Origin: Wenzhouxiangellaceae bacterium
GTDB taxonomy: Bacteria; Pseudomonadota; Gammaproteobacteria; Xanthomonadales; Wenzhouxiangellaceae
DNA: 64,000 bases
Direction of reading: 5' to 3'
Assembly (NCBI GenBank): GCA_018334995.1
Contig: JAGXKW010000006.1
Location: forward strand, 1-64,000
Of this stretch, positions 36,907-44,950 are shown one piece after another. The stretch's first letter is position 1. Every line of letters starts with the position of its first letter. A model generated the notes under the pieces. It was not told the origin of the DNA. It saw nothing but the letters and a program-made list of their open reading frames with translations, and did no database searches. The position numbers and the translations under genes were made by a program.

Positions 36907-38355
36907 TTATCCATGGGATGGCTGGTACTGGGCGTCTCGGGACAGATCCTCGAGCGTTCGTCCCTTGGTTTCTTGCACGAACTTTCTGACGAAGACGTAG
37001 GCGATCAACCCGAACGTGGCGTAAATGCCGTACGAGAAGCCGAGCCCGATACTCGCCAGCATGATCGGGAACGTCATGGTGATCAGGAAGTTCGAACCCC
37101 ATTGCACCAGCCCGCAAAACGCAAGCGCGGCGCCGCGAAACTGGTTCGGGAACATCTCGCCCAGCATGACCCACATGACCGGGCCCCATGAGAATGCGAA
37201 AAACGCGATATAGGCATTGGCCGCCAGCAGGGCATAAAGGCCTTTGTTTCCTTCGAGCAGCAGGTCGCCGCTCGCGTCTACGCCGGCCGTGCCGAAAAGT
37301 ATTGCAAGCACACCAAGCATCACGGCCTGACCCAGCGCTCCTGCAAGCAACAGTGGCTTCCGTCCGACCTTGTCGACAAGCGCTATGGCCACAAAGGTAA
37401 AGATGACATTGACCGAGCCGCTGATCACGTTCTGCAAGAGCGCGTTCTCTTCGGTGAAGCCGGCCGCCTGCCAGAGTGTGGCGCCGTAATAGAACACGAC
37501 ATTGATGCCGGTGAACTGCTGCAATGCCGCCAGTCCGACGCCCACCAGGACAATGGGATGGATGCGGCCCGTGTATTTATTGACGATGTCGCTCAGGCTG
37601 GGCTTGCTGCCTTCGATCAGCGTCGATTTGATGTCATTTACCTTTGCCTGTGCATCAACGGTATCGGACAGCTTCTGAAGAACACCCCTGGCCTTGTCCA
37701 GTTTGCCGACTGCGACAAGATAACGCGGCGATTCCGGAATGAAGAAAAGGGCAATCAAAAAGATGGAAGCCGGAATGATCTCCATCCAGAACATCCATTG
37801 GTATGTTTGAAAACCGCCCCAGAGCACTGCGCTGGCGCTGCCCGAAATGCCGGCCAGCCAGTAATTGCTGATGAACGCGGTAAAAAGTCCGATCACGATC
37901 ATCAGCTGCTGCAGCGTTGCCAGGCGTCCCCGGATCCTTGGTGGCGCAATCTCGCTGATATACGCCGGAGCCAGAATGCTTGCGGCACCGACCGCGAAGC
38001 CGCCGAGAATGCGGGCAAAGACAAACTGAAGGGAATCTGCCGCTATGCCCGAACCCCACGCACTTGCGATGAACGCGATCGCCGTCATCATCATGACCGG
38101 TTTTCGGCCGATCCTGTCGGCAAGGTTTCCGGCAAAAAAGGCACCTGCGGCACAGCCCAGCAGCATCGAAGCCACATTGAAGCCGGTGCCGACGGCATCG
38201 GAATCGAAGGCGAGCTGCAGGGCTTGCACCGTACCGTTGATGACGCCACTGTCGAAGCCGAACAGGAAACCGCCGATCGCAGCGACGACGGACAGGAACA
38301 AAACCCGTCCTATATTCCCGGCACCTTCAATCGCTGTTTCGTTTGCTTCTTTCAT
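36907..38355 (-). CDS. MFS sugar porter (sugar:H+ symporter, XylE/GLUT-like)
   Basis: A 482-residue twelve-helix transporter of the sugar porter family. Signature motifs are GFLFGFDSGVINGTV in helix 1, ADRIGRKPVMM (loop 2-3), PESPRYLVAVGKLDKAR (after helix 6), QQFTGINVVFYYGATLW in helix 7, VDKVGRKPLLL (loop 8-9) and FAFSWGPVMWVMLGE in helix 10. The QQxTGINxxxYY and PESPRxL motifs point to glucose, xylose or another hexose/pentose. ATG 38355 is preferred over upstream starts (38385, 38397) because CAGGGGG precedes it at proper distance. It would carry the monosaccharide released by GH3 into the cell. Confidence 0.93.
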   Translation of the reverse strand: MKEANETAIEGAGNIGRVLFLSVVAAIGGFLFGFDSGVINGTVQALQLAFDSDAVGTGFNVASMLLGCAAGAFFAGNLADRIGRKPVMMMTAIAFIASAWGSGIAADSLQFVFARILGGFAVGAASILAPAYISEIAPPRIRGRLATLQQLMIVIGLFTAFISNYWLAGISGSASAVLWGGFQTYQWMFWMEIIPASIFLIALFFIPESPRYLVAVGKLDKARGVLQKLSDTVDAQAKVNDIKSTLIEGSKPSLSDIVNKYTGRIHPIVLVGVGLAALQQFTGINVVFYYGATLWQAAGFTEENALLQNVISGSVNVIFTFVAIALVDKVGRKPLLLAGALGQAVMLGVLAILFGTAGVDASGDLLLEGNKGLYALLAANAYIAFFAFSWGPVMWVMLGEMFPNQFRGAALAFCGLVQWGSNFLITMTFPIMLASIGLGFSYGIYATFGLIAYVFVRKFVQETKGRTLEDLSRDAQYQPSHG

Positions 38356-38716
38356 GTCTGCCCCCTGGTTGGATTCATGATTCATGCTGATCGGCATCCT
38401 TTATTTTTGGAAAACAGCAAAACTGTAGCGCTCGGAATTCGGATCTCGTGCGTTGAAAGCGCCGGAAGTATAAACCGCAAGTTTCCCGATTTCCAGCAGT
38501 ATCCCAGCCGACGCCGGGCCCGGTCGGCCTGATTGCAGCGAGCAAGGCGCGCCGCCTTTTCTTCGCAGGGAACAGCCAGTCGCGCAGTAGATCGGGCGGT
38601 CAACGAGGCGGGAAAGAGCCGCCTGCATCCGCCAGCTCTGGCAGCACCGCCGTGGTCGACCGGGCTCCGGTAACGTTTTCCGAGAGCAGGGTGCTACACT
38701 TTTGCGCGTGAATGAC
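38356..38716. other. 361-bp divergent spacer between sugar porter and second lacI
   Basis: The region is AT-richer near 38395-38425 (TTATTTTTGGAAAACAGC), where a promoter for the porter could lie. It has an isolated AGCGCT (38427-38432) and a CGGTAACGTTTTCC (38668-38681), each only partly similar to the operator families of this locus. No ORF is credible. Confidence 0.5.
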
Positions 38717-39760
38717 ATGCGCGAAAAACGTTCTACCAAAGGTCGTCCGAACTCGCTGGATATCGCCCACCGGGCCGGTGTTTCCCAGGCGACCGTTTCG
38801 CGTGCACTGCGCGGCAGTCCGCTGGTCAGCGAGGCGACCCGGCGGCGGGTGGTTGAAATTGCGCGCGAACTGAACTACAAGGTTGACAAGAGCGCCTCCA
38901 ACCTGCGCACCCAGCGCTCGAATACGCTGGCGCTTCTGTTGTTCGAAGATCCGACTGCCGACGGTCCGGCGATCAATCCGTTCTTTCTCTCGCTACTGGC
39001 CTCGATCACGCGTGCCTGCGCCCAGGTGGGCCAGGACTTGCTGATTTCGTTTCAGCAACTTTCCGACGACTGGCAGGCCGATTACGAGAGTACGCACAAG
39101 GCCGACGGGCTCATCCTGCTGGGATACGGCGACTTCATCGAGTACCGGAGCAAGCTTGATCGCCTGAATCGCCGCGGCGCCCACTTCGTTCGTTGGGGCT
39201 CGGCCCATCCCGGGCAGGCGGGACCTGTCATCGGTTGCGACAACGTGGGCGGCGGACGCGAAATGACCCGGCATCTGGTCTCGCTGGGACGCCGGCGGAT
39301 CGCGTTCATCGGTACCAAGACCAAGCAATATCCCGAGTTTCGCGATCGCTATGCTGGCTATTTTCGCGTGCTTCGGGAATCGGGACTCGATATAGATCCC
39401 GAGATGCAGGTCGACGCGATCACCACCGAAGAATCGGGATACGCGGCAATGAAGTCGCTGATTGACAAGAATGCGCCCTTCGATGCGGTATTCGGCGCCA
39501 GCGACCTGATCGCTATCGGTGCGATGCAGGCGCTGCTCGAGGCCGGCTACGATATTCCGGGCCAGGTCGCCATTGCCGGCTTTGACGACATCCCGGCAGC
39601 GGCTTATGCCCGCCGCCCATTGACCACCATCCAGCAGGATACCCGCCGCGCGGGCGCCATCCTGGTCGAAAGTCTGCTGCACTTGATCAATGATGAACCG
39701 GTCAAAGGTCGTACCATCCCCGGTAAACTGGTGGTGCGTGATTCATGCGGGGCCCGATGA
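38717..39760 (+). CDS. LacI-family transcriptional regulator, probable maltose/starch regulator (sublocus B)
   Basis: A 347-residue LacI/GalR protein. Its HTH is SLDIAHRAGVSQATVSRALR followed by the hinge region LNYKVDKSASNLRTQRSNT; the ligand-binding domain includes IAGFDDIPAAAYARRPLTTI. Start choices are TTG 38702, GTG 38708 and ATG 38717; ATG was used because the HTH then lies 12 residues in. It is convergent with the starch operon (stops 47 bp apart). The B-type operators at three starch promoters fit the consensus of LacI proteins with CG at the centre; that this protein binds them is inference. Malto-oligosaccharide is the likely effector. Confidence 0.9.
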   Translation: MREKRSTKGRPNSLDIAHRAGVSQATVSRALRGSPLVSEATRRRVVEIARELNYKVDKSASNLRTQRSNTLALLLFEDPTADGPAINPFFLSLLASITRACAQVGQDLLISFQQLSDDWQADYESTHKADGLILLGYGDFIEYRSKLDRLNRRGAHFVRWGSAHPGQAGPVIGCDNVGGGREMTRHLVSLGRRRIAFIGTKTKQYPEFRDRYAGYFRVLRESGLDIDPEMQVDAITTEESGYAAMKSLIDKNAPFDAVFGASDLIAIGAMQALLEAGYDIPGQVAIAGFDDIPAAAYARRPLTTIQQDTRRAGAILVESLLHLINDEPVKGRTIPGKLVVRDSCGAR

Positions 39761-39806
39761 GTGTCTGCTGATTAGTGACCTCATTAGTAAAAACAAATCT
39801 GGTTTT

Positions 39807-41504
39807 TCACTGCAGCATGGCGAGAAGTTCGGAGTTGGTCACCGCTGCGTCGAGCATGAAGACGGCGACGCCGTGCGCGGGGACCTCGTGGACCAGCGTT
39901 TGTCCGGGCACGATGTCGATGGTTTCTTCGTCAAGTGCCGAGCGCCAGGTCCCGGCTTGCAGGCCGCTAGCGATCTCGAACGTTTCGGGCGCATCGCCCT
40001 TGTTGAGCATCACCAGCACGATCTGACGGATGTCTTCGTGCTGGAAGACGCGGTAGAACGCGGCCCGATGGCCTTCCAGTTCGAGCATCAGCTGCACGCC
40101 TTTCTGCAGCGCGACGGACTCGGCGCGAATGGTGGCGATGCGTCGCAGGCTTTCCCGGATCGGATTCCCGCGGGCCTGTTCGATGCGGTCCCGGCCGAAG
40201 TAATTGCGGTTGCCGGCGTGCTCGGCGCGGCCGCGCATGAAACCGGTCTCGGAGCCGTAGTAGACCACGGGGATGCCGCGTGCAGTGAACAGCCAGTTGT
40301 TGGCGTCGATGAAACCGGAGTCGCTGGCGTCGATTCTGGCCATGTCGTGGTTGTCGTAGAAGGTCGCCAGTTCGTAGGCATTGTGGTACGGGTTGTCTTC
40401 CAGCATCAGCGCATCGGCCAGCTCGGCATAGTCTGAATCGGGGTTCTCGAAGACCTCCTGCATGGTCCGGCGCATGGGAAAGTCGAGCACGCTGACGCCG
40501 CCGTTTTCCGGCAGCGTGTGCTCGGCGATCACCGCCGGGTCGTAGTCGAAGGCCTCGGCGAACATGAAGAAGCCGGGATGTTCGGCACGGATGCGGTCGG
40601 TGACCGTCTTCCAGAACCGGTGCGGGGCATATGGGATCGTGTCGATGCGGAAGGCGTCGGCGCCCTGGTCGATCCAGTGCAGGTAGGCCTCGACCAGGTA
40701 ATCGACCACGTCCGGGTTGTCGGTATCGAAATCGGCCAGCTGGGCAAGCCCCGGCTCGTTGTTGTACCAGGCGTGGCGCGGATCCCCTTGCGGGTCGAGC
40801 TCGGCCGGCGGCAGGTTGCCGTGGTCGGCCAGCAGTTCTCCATCGGCCGAGAACACCTGGCCGAAGCCGGGCTGTTTTTCGGGCATGGTCCAGCCGGGCG
40901 AGGAATGGTTGCCGACGATGTCCAGCACCAGTTTCAGGCCGTTGTCTTCCAGCACCCGATCGAGGTCGGAGAAGTCCATGTCCGGGCTCGGCAGGTGTTC
41001 GTCGAGTGAAAGGAAATTCGTGCCCCAGTAGCCGTGGTAGCCGGTCTTGCCGTGATCGGTGAGCACGCTGTCGCAGGAGATTTCGTCGCCGCCGGTGAAC
41101 GCCTGGTTCGGGTTGTCGACTACCGGCGTGATCCAGACCGCGCCGAAGCCCATCTCTGCGATATACGCGGCGTTGTCGGCCAGGCCTCTGAAATCGCCGC
41201 CGAGGTAACCGATATTGGCCGTCACCCCGTCGCATTCGGGCAGCGGGATGTCGAACGTCCGGTATTCGCCGCCCTGGTCGGGCTGATCGTTGGTCTCGTC
41301 GCCGTTGACGAAGCGGTCGGTGACGACGAAATACACTGAGCGCTCGGCAAACGGCTCCAGCGTGCCGTAAAGGCTCGGCGCTCCGCTTTCACCCGATTCC
41401 GATTCCACTTTCCGCGAGCCCGGTGTTTCGTTCGTGCATCCGGTGAACACCAGGAGCAGCGAAATCGCGCATGACATTATCCATCTGCGTTCATCTGCGT
41501 TCAT
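39807..41504 (-). CDS. GH13 alpha-amylase family lipoprotein (cyclomaltodextrinase/CGTase-like)
   Basis: A 565-residue exported GH13 enzyme. The (beta/alpha)8 motifs are DIVGNH (region I), ADAFRIDT with nucleophile Asp288 (II), acid/base Glu317 in FMFAEAFD (III) and FYDNHDM with Asp387 (IV). The leader ends in a lipobox-like LVFTGC, so it is probably anchored in a membrane. The ATG at 41504 has AAAGGAA six bases before it. Remarkably, its first codons (MNADERRWI) are encoded by an intergenic-type repeat. It ends the four-gene starch operon. Cleavage of starch or maltodextrin is expected; the exact product is unknown. Confidence 0.9.
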   Translation of the reverse strand: MNADERRWIMSCAISLLLVFTGCTNETPGSRKVESESGESGAPSLYGTLEPFAERSVYFVVTDRFVNGDETNDQPDQGGEYRTFDIPLPECDGVTANIGYLGGDFRGLADNAAYIAEMGFGAVWITPVVDNPNQAFTGGDEISCDSVLTDHGKTGYHGYWGTNFLSLDEHLPSPDMDFSDLDRVLEDNGLKLVLDIVGNHSSPGWTMPEKQPGFGQVFSADGELLADHGNLPPAELDPQGDPRHAWYNNEPGLAQLADFDTDNPDVVDYLVEAYLHWIDQGADAFRIDTIPYAPHRFWKTVTDRIRAEHPGFFMFAEAFDYDPAVIAEHTLPENGGVSVLDFPMRRTMQEVFENPDSDYAELADALMLEDNPYHNAYELATFYDNHDMARIDASDSGFIDANNWLFTARGIPVVYYGSETGFMRGRAEHAGNRNYFGRDRIEQARGNPIRESLRRIATIRAESVALQKGVQLMLELEGHRAAFYRVFQHEDIRQIVLVMLNKGDAPETFEIASGLQAGTWRSALDEETIDIVPGQTLVHEVPAHGVAVFMLDAAVTNSELLAMLQ

Positions 41505-41512
41505 CCGGGGTT
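41481..41512 (-). repeat. CGCAGATGAA repeat overlapping the amylase start
   Basis: On the minus strand the bases are ACCCCGGATGAACGCAGATG and a further AACGCAGATGG: three units of a 10- to 11-base motif. The ATG start at 41504 is inside the first unit. The Shine-Dalgarno AAAGGAA (41511-41517) partly overlaps the leading edge. This has the same layout as the intergenic arrays at 5576 and 8431. Confidence 0.75.
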
Positions 41513-41529
41513 CCTTTGAAAGAATTTCA

Positions 41530-43032
41530 TCAATCCGCAGGCGCCTGCGCAGGCGGCTTGATTTCCTGCGCCGCGAAAGGCCGCAGCCGCAGCACGGTCA
41601 GCCCGGCGATGAACAGGCTGATCGCGCCGATGACCAGCGCGTAGATGGGCTGACCGTCGAACAAGGTCTTGAGCATAAAACCCAGCACGCTGGCGGCGAC
41701 CAGTTGCGGGATGACGATGAAGAAATTGAAGATGCCCATGAAGGTGCCCATCTTTTCGGTCGGCACGGAATCCGACAGCATTGCGTAGGGCAGCGACAGA
41801 ATCGAGGCCCAGGCAATCCCGACGCCGACCATCGACAGCAGCAGCCAGTACGGGTTGGTGATGAACAGGATGGACAGCAGGCCCAGTCCCCCGATCCACA
41901 GGTTGGTCATGTGGGTCTTCCTCAGGCCGATGCCGCGGACCATTAACGGGATGACGATGGCGGCCAGCGCGGCGAAGCCGTTGTAGGCGCCGAACAGCAC
42001 GCCGACCCAATTGGCACCGTCATTGTAGGCGGCCGACTGCGGGTCGCTGGACCCAAAGTGCACTTCGGCCACCGCGGCGGTGGTGAAGATCCACATCGCG
42101 AACAGCGCAAACCACGAAAAAAACTGAACCAGCGCCAGCTTGCGCATGGTCTCGGGCATGCCGTGCAGGTCGGCCATGATCGAAGTGAACAGGTTCTCCG
42201 GCCCGTTGCGCGAAAGCCACAGCAGCGCCAGCCCGTACACCGTAATGCCCGAAGCCAGCAGGTAGAGCTGCCTGTCCAACCCCGCGAAATAAACGCACAC
42301 GCCAAATGCGATGCCCACGCCCAGCCAGGTCTGGCCGTGGCGGCGCGCCTGGGCCGGATCCGGCCGGTGCGGCATGACCGGCCTGGCGTCGCTGAATGCC
42401 GTGAGTTTTTCGGGCGGGTATTCGCGCGTGCTCACCACGGTCCAGCCGATGGCGATGAAAAGCACCACGCCACCGGCATAGAAGGCGTACTTGACGGTAT
42501 CGGGCACCATGCCGGGTTCGGCGGTGTTGGCCACCCCGAACGAGGCGAGTATCCAGGGCAGAAAGCTGGCGACGATCGCGCCGACACCGATGAAGAAGCT
42601 CTGCATGGCGTAGCCGGCCGGACGCTGCTCCGGTGGCATCTGGTCGGCGACGTAGGCCCGGAAAGGCTCCATCGAGATATTGATCGAGGCATCCATGATC
42701 CACAGCATGCCGGCGGCGACCCACAGCGTCGGCGAGTTCGGCATCACGAACAGGGCCAGCGTCGTGAATACAGCGCCGACCATGAAGTACGGCCGCCGGC
42801 GACCGAAGCGCGTCCAGGTACGATCGGAGTAATAGCCAACGATGGGCTGGACGATCAGGCCGGTCAACGGCGCGGCGATCCAAAGGATCGGGATCGCGTC
42901 GATCTCGGCGCCCAGCGTCTGGAAGATGCGGCTGACGTTGGCGTTCTGCAGCGCGAAGCCGAACTGGATGCCCAGGAAGCCGAAGCACATGTTCCAGATC
43001 TGCCAGAAAGACAGCTCGGGTTTATCGTTCAT
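41530..43032 (-). CDS. MFS transporter, maltose/glucoside type (MalA/GPH-like)
   Basis: A 500-residue twelve-helix permease. The N-terminal half has SFWQIWNMCFGFLGIQFGFALQ, VGYYSDRTWTRFGRRRPYFM and MEPFRAYVADQMPPEQR, typical of the glucoside/maltose branch (SLC45/MalA-like) used by Caulobacter and Xanthomonas for maltose uptake. It is flanked on both sides by exported amylases in one operon, so it most likely imports maltose or malto-oligosaccharides into the cytoplasm, where the GH13 enzyme at 53609 would hydrolyse them. It lies 46 bp after the preceding amylase. Confidence 0.91.
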   Translation of the reverse strand: MNDKPELSFWQIWNMCFGFLGIQFGFALQNANVSRIFQTLGAEIDAIPILWIAAPLTGLIVQPIVGYYSDRTWTRFGRRRPYFMVGAVFTTLALFVMPNSPTLWVAAGMLWIMDASINISMEPFRAYVADQMPPEQRPAGYAMQSFFIGVGAIVASFLPWILASFGVANTAEPGMVPDTVKYAFYAGGVVLFIAIGWTVVSTREYPPEKLTAFSDARPVMPHRPDPAQARRHGQTWLGVGIAFGVCVYFAGLDRQLYLLASGITVYGLALLWLSRNGPENLFTSIMADLHGMPETMRKLALVQFFSWFALFAMWIFTTAAVAEVHFGSSDPQSAAYNDGANWVGVLFGAYNGFAALAAIVIPLMVRGIGLRKTHMTNLWIGGLGLLSILFITNPYWLLLSMVGVGIAWASILSLPYAMLSDSVPTEKMGTFMGIFNFFIVIPQLVAASVLGFMLKTLFDGQPIYALVIGAISLFIAGLTVLRLRPFAAQEIKPPAQAPAD

Positions 43033-43078
43033 TCGGTGGTCTCCACGCTATGGTGACCGGAAGTGTTTGCGATTGTCC

Positions 43079-44950
43079 TCACGGGTTTCCGGCCGAGTCC
43101 TGCGCGAGTACCGCAAACGACAGCGGCGCGAGTTCGACGTCGATGTCACGGCCATCGGCCTCAAAATTCTCCAGCCCTCGCTGGAATGCTACCTGCCAGC
43201 GGCCGCTTTGGATCTCGACCCGCACTTTTCCGTTGTGCCTTTCGGTGGCGGTGTTGAGCACAACCAGGGTCTCGCTTCCCGCATGACTGCGGGTGAAGGC
43301 GAAGATACCGGGCTTGCCTGCGGCTTCGAGCACCTTCTGCTCGCCGCGGCGCAACGCCGGGTCGCTGGAACGCACGCGCGCCATCTCGGCGATCGCCCGG
43401 TACAGCGGATGGTCGGTGTCGAAATTGTCCTTGGCGGTGGTCGCGTCGGTGCCTATGAGGCGGTTGTCATTGTAGATATCGACCTGGCTCTCGAACATGT
43501 CCTCGCGCGCATCCTGGTCGCGACCGTCGCCGGTGAATCCCTGTTCGTCGCCGTAGTAGATCACGGGAACGCCCCGTGAAAACATCATCAACGCGTGGCC
43601 GAGAATGGTGCGATTCAACAATTCGCTGTCCTCGGCATCGTTGCCCAGTGCTGCCAGCAGCGCGTGGCCGATGCGCCCGTCGTCGTGATTGCCGATGAAG
43701 GTCGGCAGGATCAGCGCGCCCCGACCGTCCCCCCGGTACAGGTTGTCCTTCGCCAGAACCGCGGCCAGCTCGGCCGGTGGCGCGGTCCCGGTCGTGATCC
43801 GCTGCGCAACGTCGCGGAAAGCGAAATCCAGCACCGCCGGGAATTCGACTTCGCGCGTGAAGCGCGCCAGTGCGGCCGGTTCGAGCTCGTAGGATTCGCC
43901 GAACAGGTAGAAATCCTCGATGCCCGCGGCGCGCGCGTGGGCCAGGATCTCGGGATTGAAACGCTGCCAGAACGCATCGTCGACGTGCTTGGCGGTGTCG
44001 ACGCGAAACCCGTCGATTCTGAATTCGCTGATCCAGTACTTGTAGATCTCGAGCATGCCGTCGACCACGCGCGGGCGCTCGGTGAACACGTCGTCGAGCC
44101 CGGAGAAATCGCCGTACAGCGCGCTTTCGCCCTCCCAGTGGGAATTGCCGCGGTTGTGGTACTGGACCGGGTCGTTGAGCCAGGCCGGCACCTTGATATC
44201 GGTCTCGTGTTCGGGAATGAAGACCTGGTAGGCCCAGTTCGGATCGGAGAGACGGGCGAAGTTTTGTTCGGTCTGGTTTTGCGGGGCGTCGCCTTCGAAC
44301 TCCGGGTTGATCAGCTCGCCTTCCGGTCCGCCGCGCGTGGTCCATGGGTAGTCGGCGATTGAACGATAACCGCAGTCGGACCACCAGGTGCGTGCCTGTT
44401 CGTTGGCTTTGGCGCACCCGCGGTACTGGATCACGTCGGCGGTGTGGTTGACCACGATATCCATGATGATCTTGATGCCGCGTGCGTGCGCGGCCTCGAC
44501 CAGGCGGCCGAATTCCTTTTTCGTCCCAAGGTGCGGGTCGATATCGGTGAAGTCGGTGATCCAGTAGCCGTGGTAGCCGGCGCTGGTGTCGTTCGGCGGG
44601 CCCTGGACGGGCTTGTTGACGAACACCGGGGTGATCCAGATGGCCGTGACGCCGAGGCCCTGGATGTAATCCAGTCGATTGGTCAGGCCGGCGAGGTCGC
44701 CGCCGTGGTAGAAGCCCTTGTGGGTCGGGTCGAACCCGTGGCTTTCCGGCCCGCCGTCGATACCGCCCGTGTCGTTGGTTGCATCACCATTCGCGAAGCG
44801 GTCGGGCATGACGAAGTAGATGATCTCGTCCTCGATCCTGCGCTGCGAATCATCGGTCGCGGCAGCGGTAGCGGCAGCGAACAGGAACGGTGCCAGTAGC
44901 AGCGCCGCACATACAAAGGCATGTATAAGTACGATCCGGGTACGTATCAT
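43079..44950 (-). CDS. exported GH13 alpha-amylase
   Basis: A 623-residue GH13 enzyme with an N-terminal signal (LIHAFVCAALLLAPFLFAAA). Region I is DIVVNHT; region II FRIDGFRVDTAKHV with nucleophile Asp318; region III FYLFGESYE with acid/base Glu352; region IV FIGNHDDGR with Asp423. A C-terminal beta-sandwich (SETLVVLNTATERHNGK) is present. The start ATG overlaps the GH97 stop (ATGA), showing coupling. It differs from the other amylase of this operon in lacking a lipobox, so it is probably soluble in the periplasm or secreted. Confidence 0.92.
   Translation of the reverse strand: MIRTRIVLIHAFVCAALLLAPFLFAAATAAATDDSQRRIEDEIIYFVMPDRFANGDATNDTGGIDGGPESHGFDPTHKGFYHGGDLAGLTNRLDYIQGLGVTAIWITPVFVNKPVQGPPNDTSAGYHGYWITDFTDIDPHLGTKKEFGRLVEAAHARGIKIIMDIVVNHTADVIQYRGCAKANEQARTWWSDCGYRSIADYPWTTRGGPEGELINPEFEGDAPQNQTEQNFARLSDPNWAYQVFIPEHETDIKVPAWLNDPVQYHNRGNSHWEGESALYGDFSGLDDVFTERPRVVDGMLEIYKYWISEFRIDGFRVDTAKHVDDAFWQRFNPEILAHARAAGIEDFYLFGESYELEPAALARFTREVEFPAVLDFAFRDVAQRITTGTAPPAELAAVLAKDNLYRGDGRGALILPTFIGNHDDGRIGHALLAALGNDAEDSELLNRTILGHALMMFSRGVPVIYYGDEQGFTGDGRDQDAREDMFESQVDIYNDNRLIGTDATTAKDNFDTDHPLYRAIAEMARVRSSDPALRRGEQKVLEAAGKPGIFAFTRSHAGSETLVVLNTATERHNGKVRVEIQSGRWQVAFQRGLENFEADGRDIDVELAPLSFAVLAQDSAGNP

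Noticed and set aside
38427-38432. AGCGCT upstream of the sugar porter as a third family A operator
   Set aside because: Only the six-base core matches; the flanking TG and CA and inner bases are wrong.
38668-38681. CGGTAACGTTTTCC as an autoregulatory family B operator before lacI
   Set aside because: Matches only about 8 of 14 bases of the B sites and its own dyad is off-centre.
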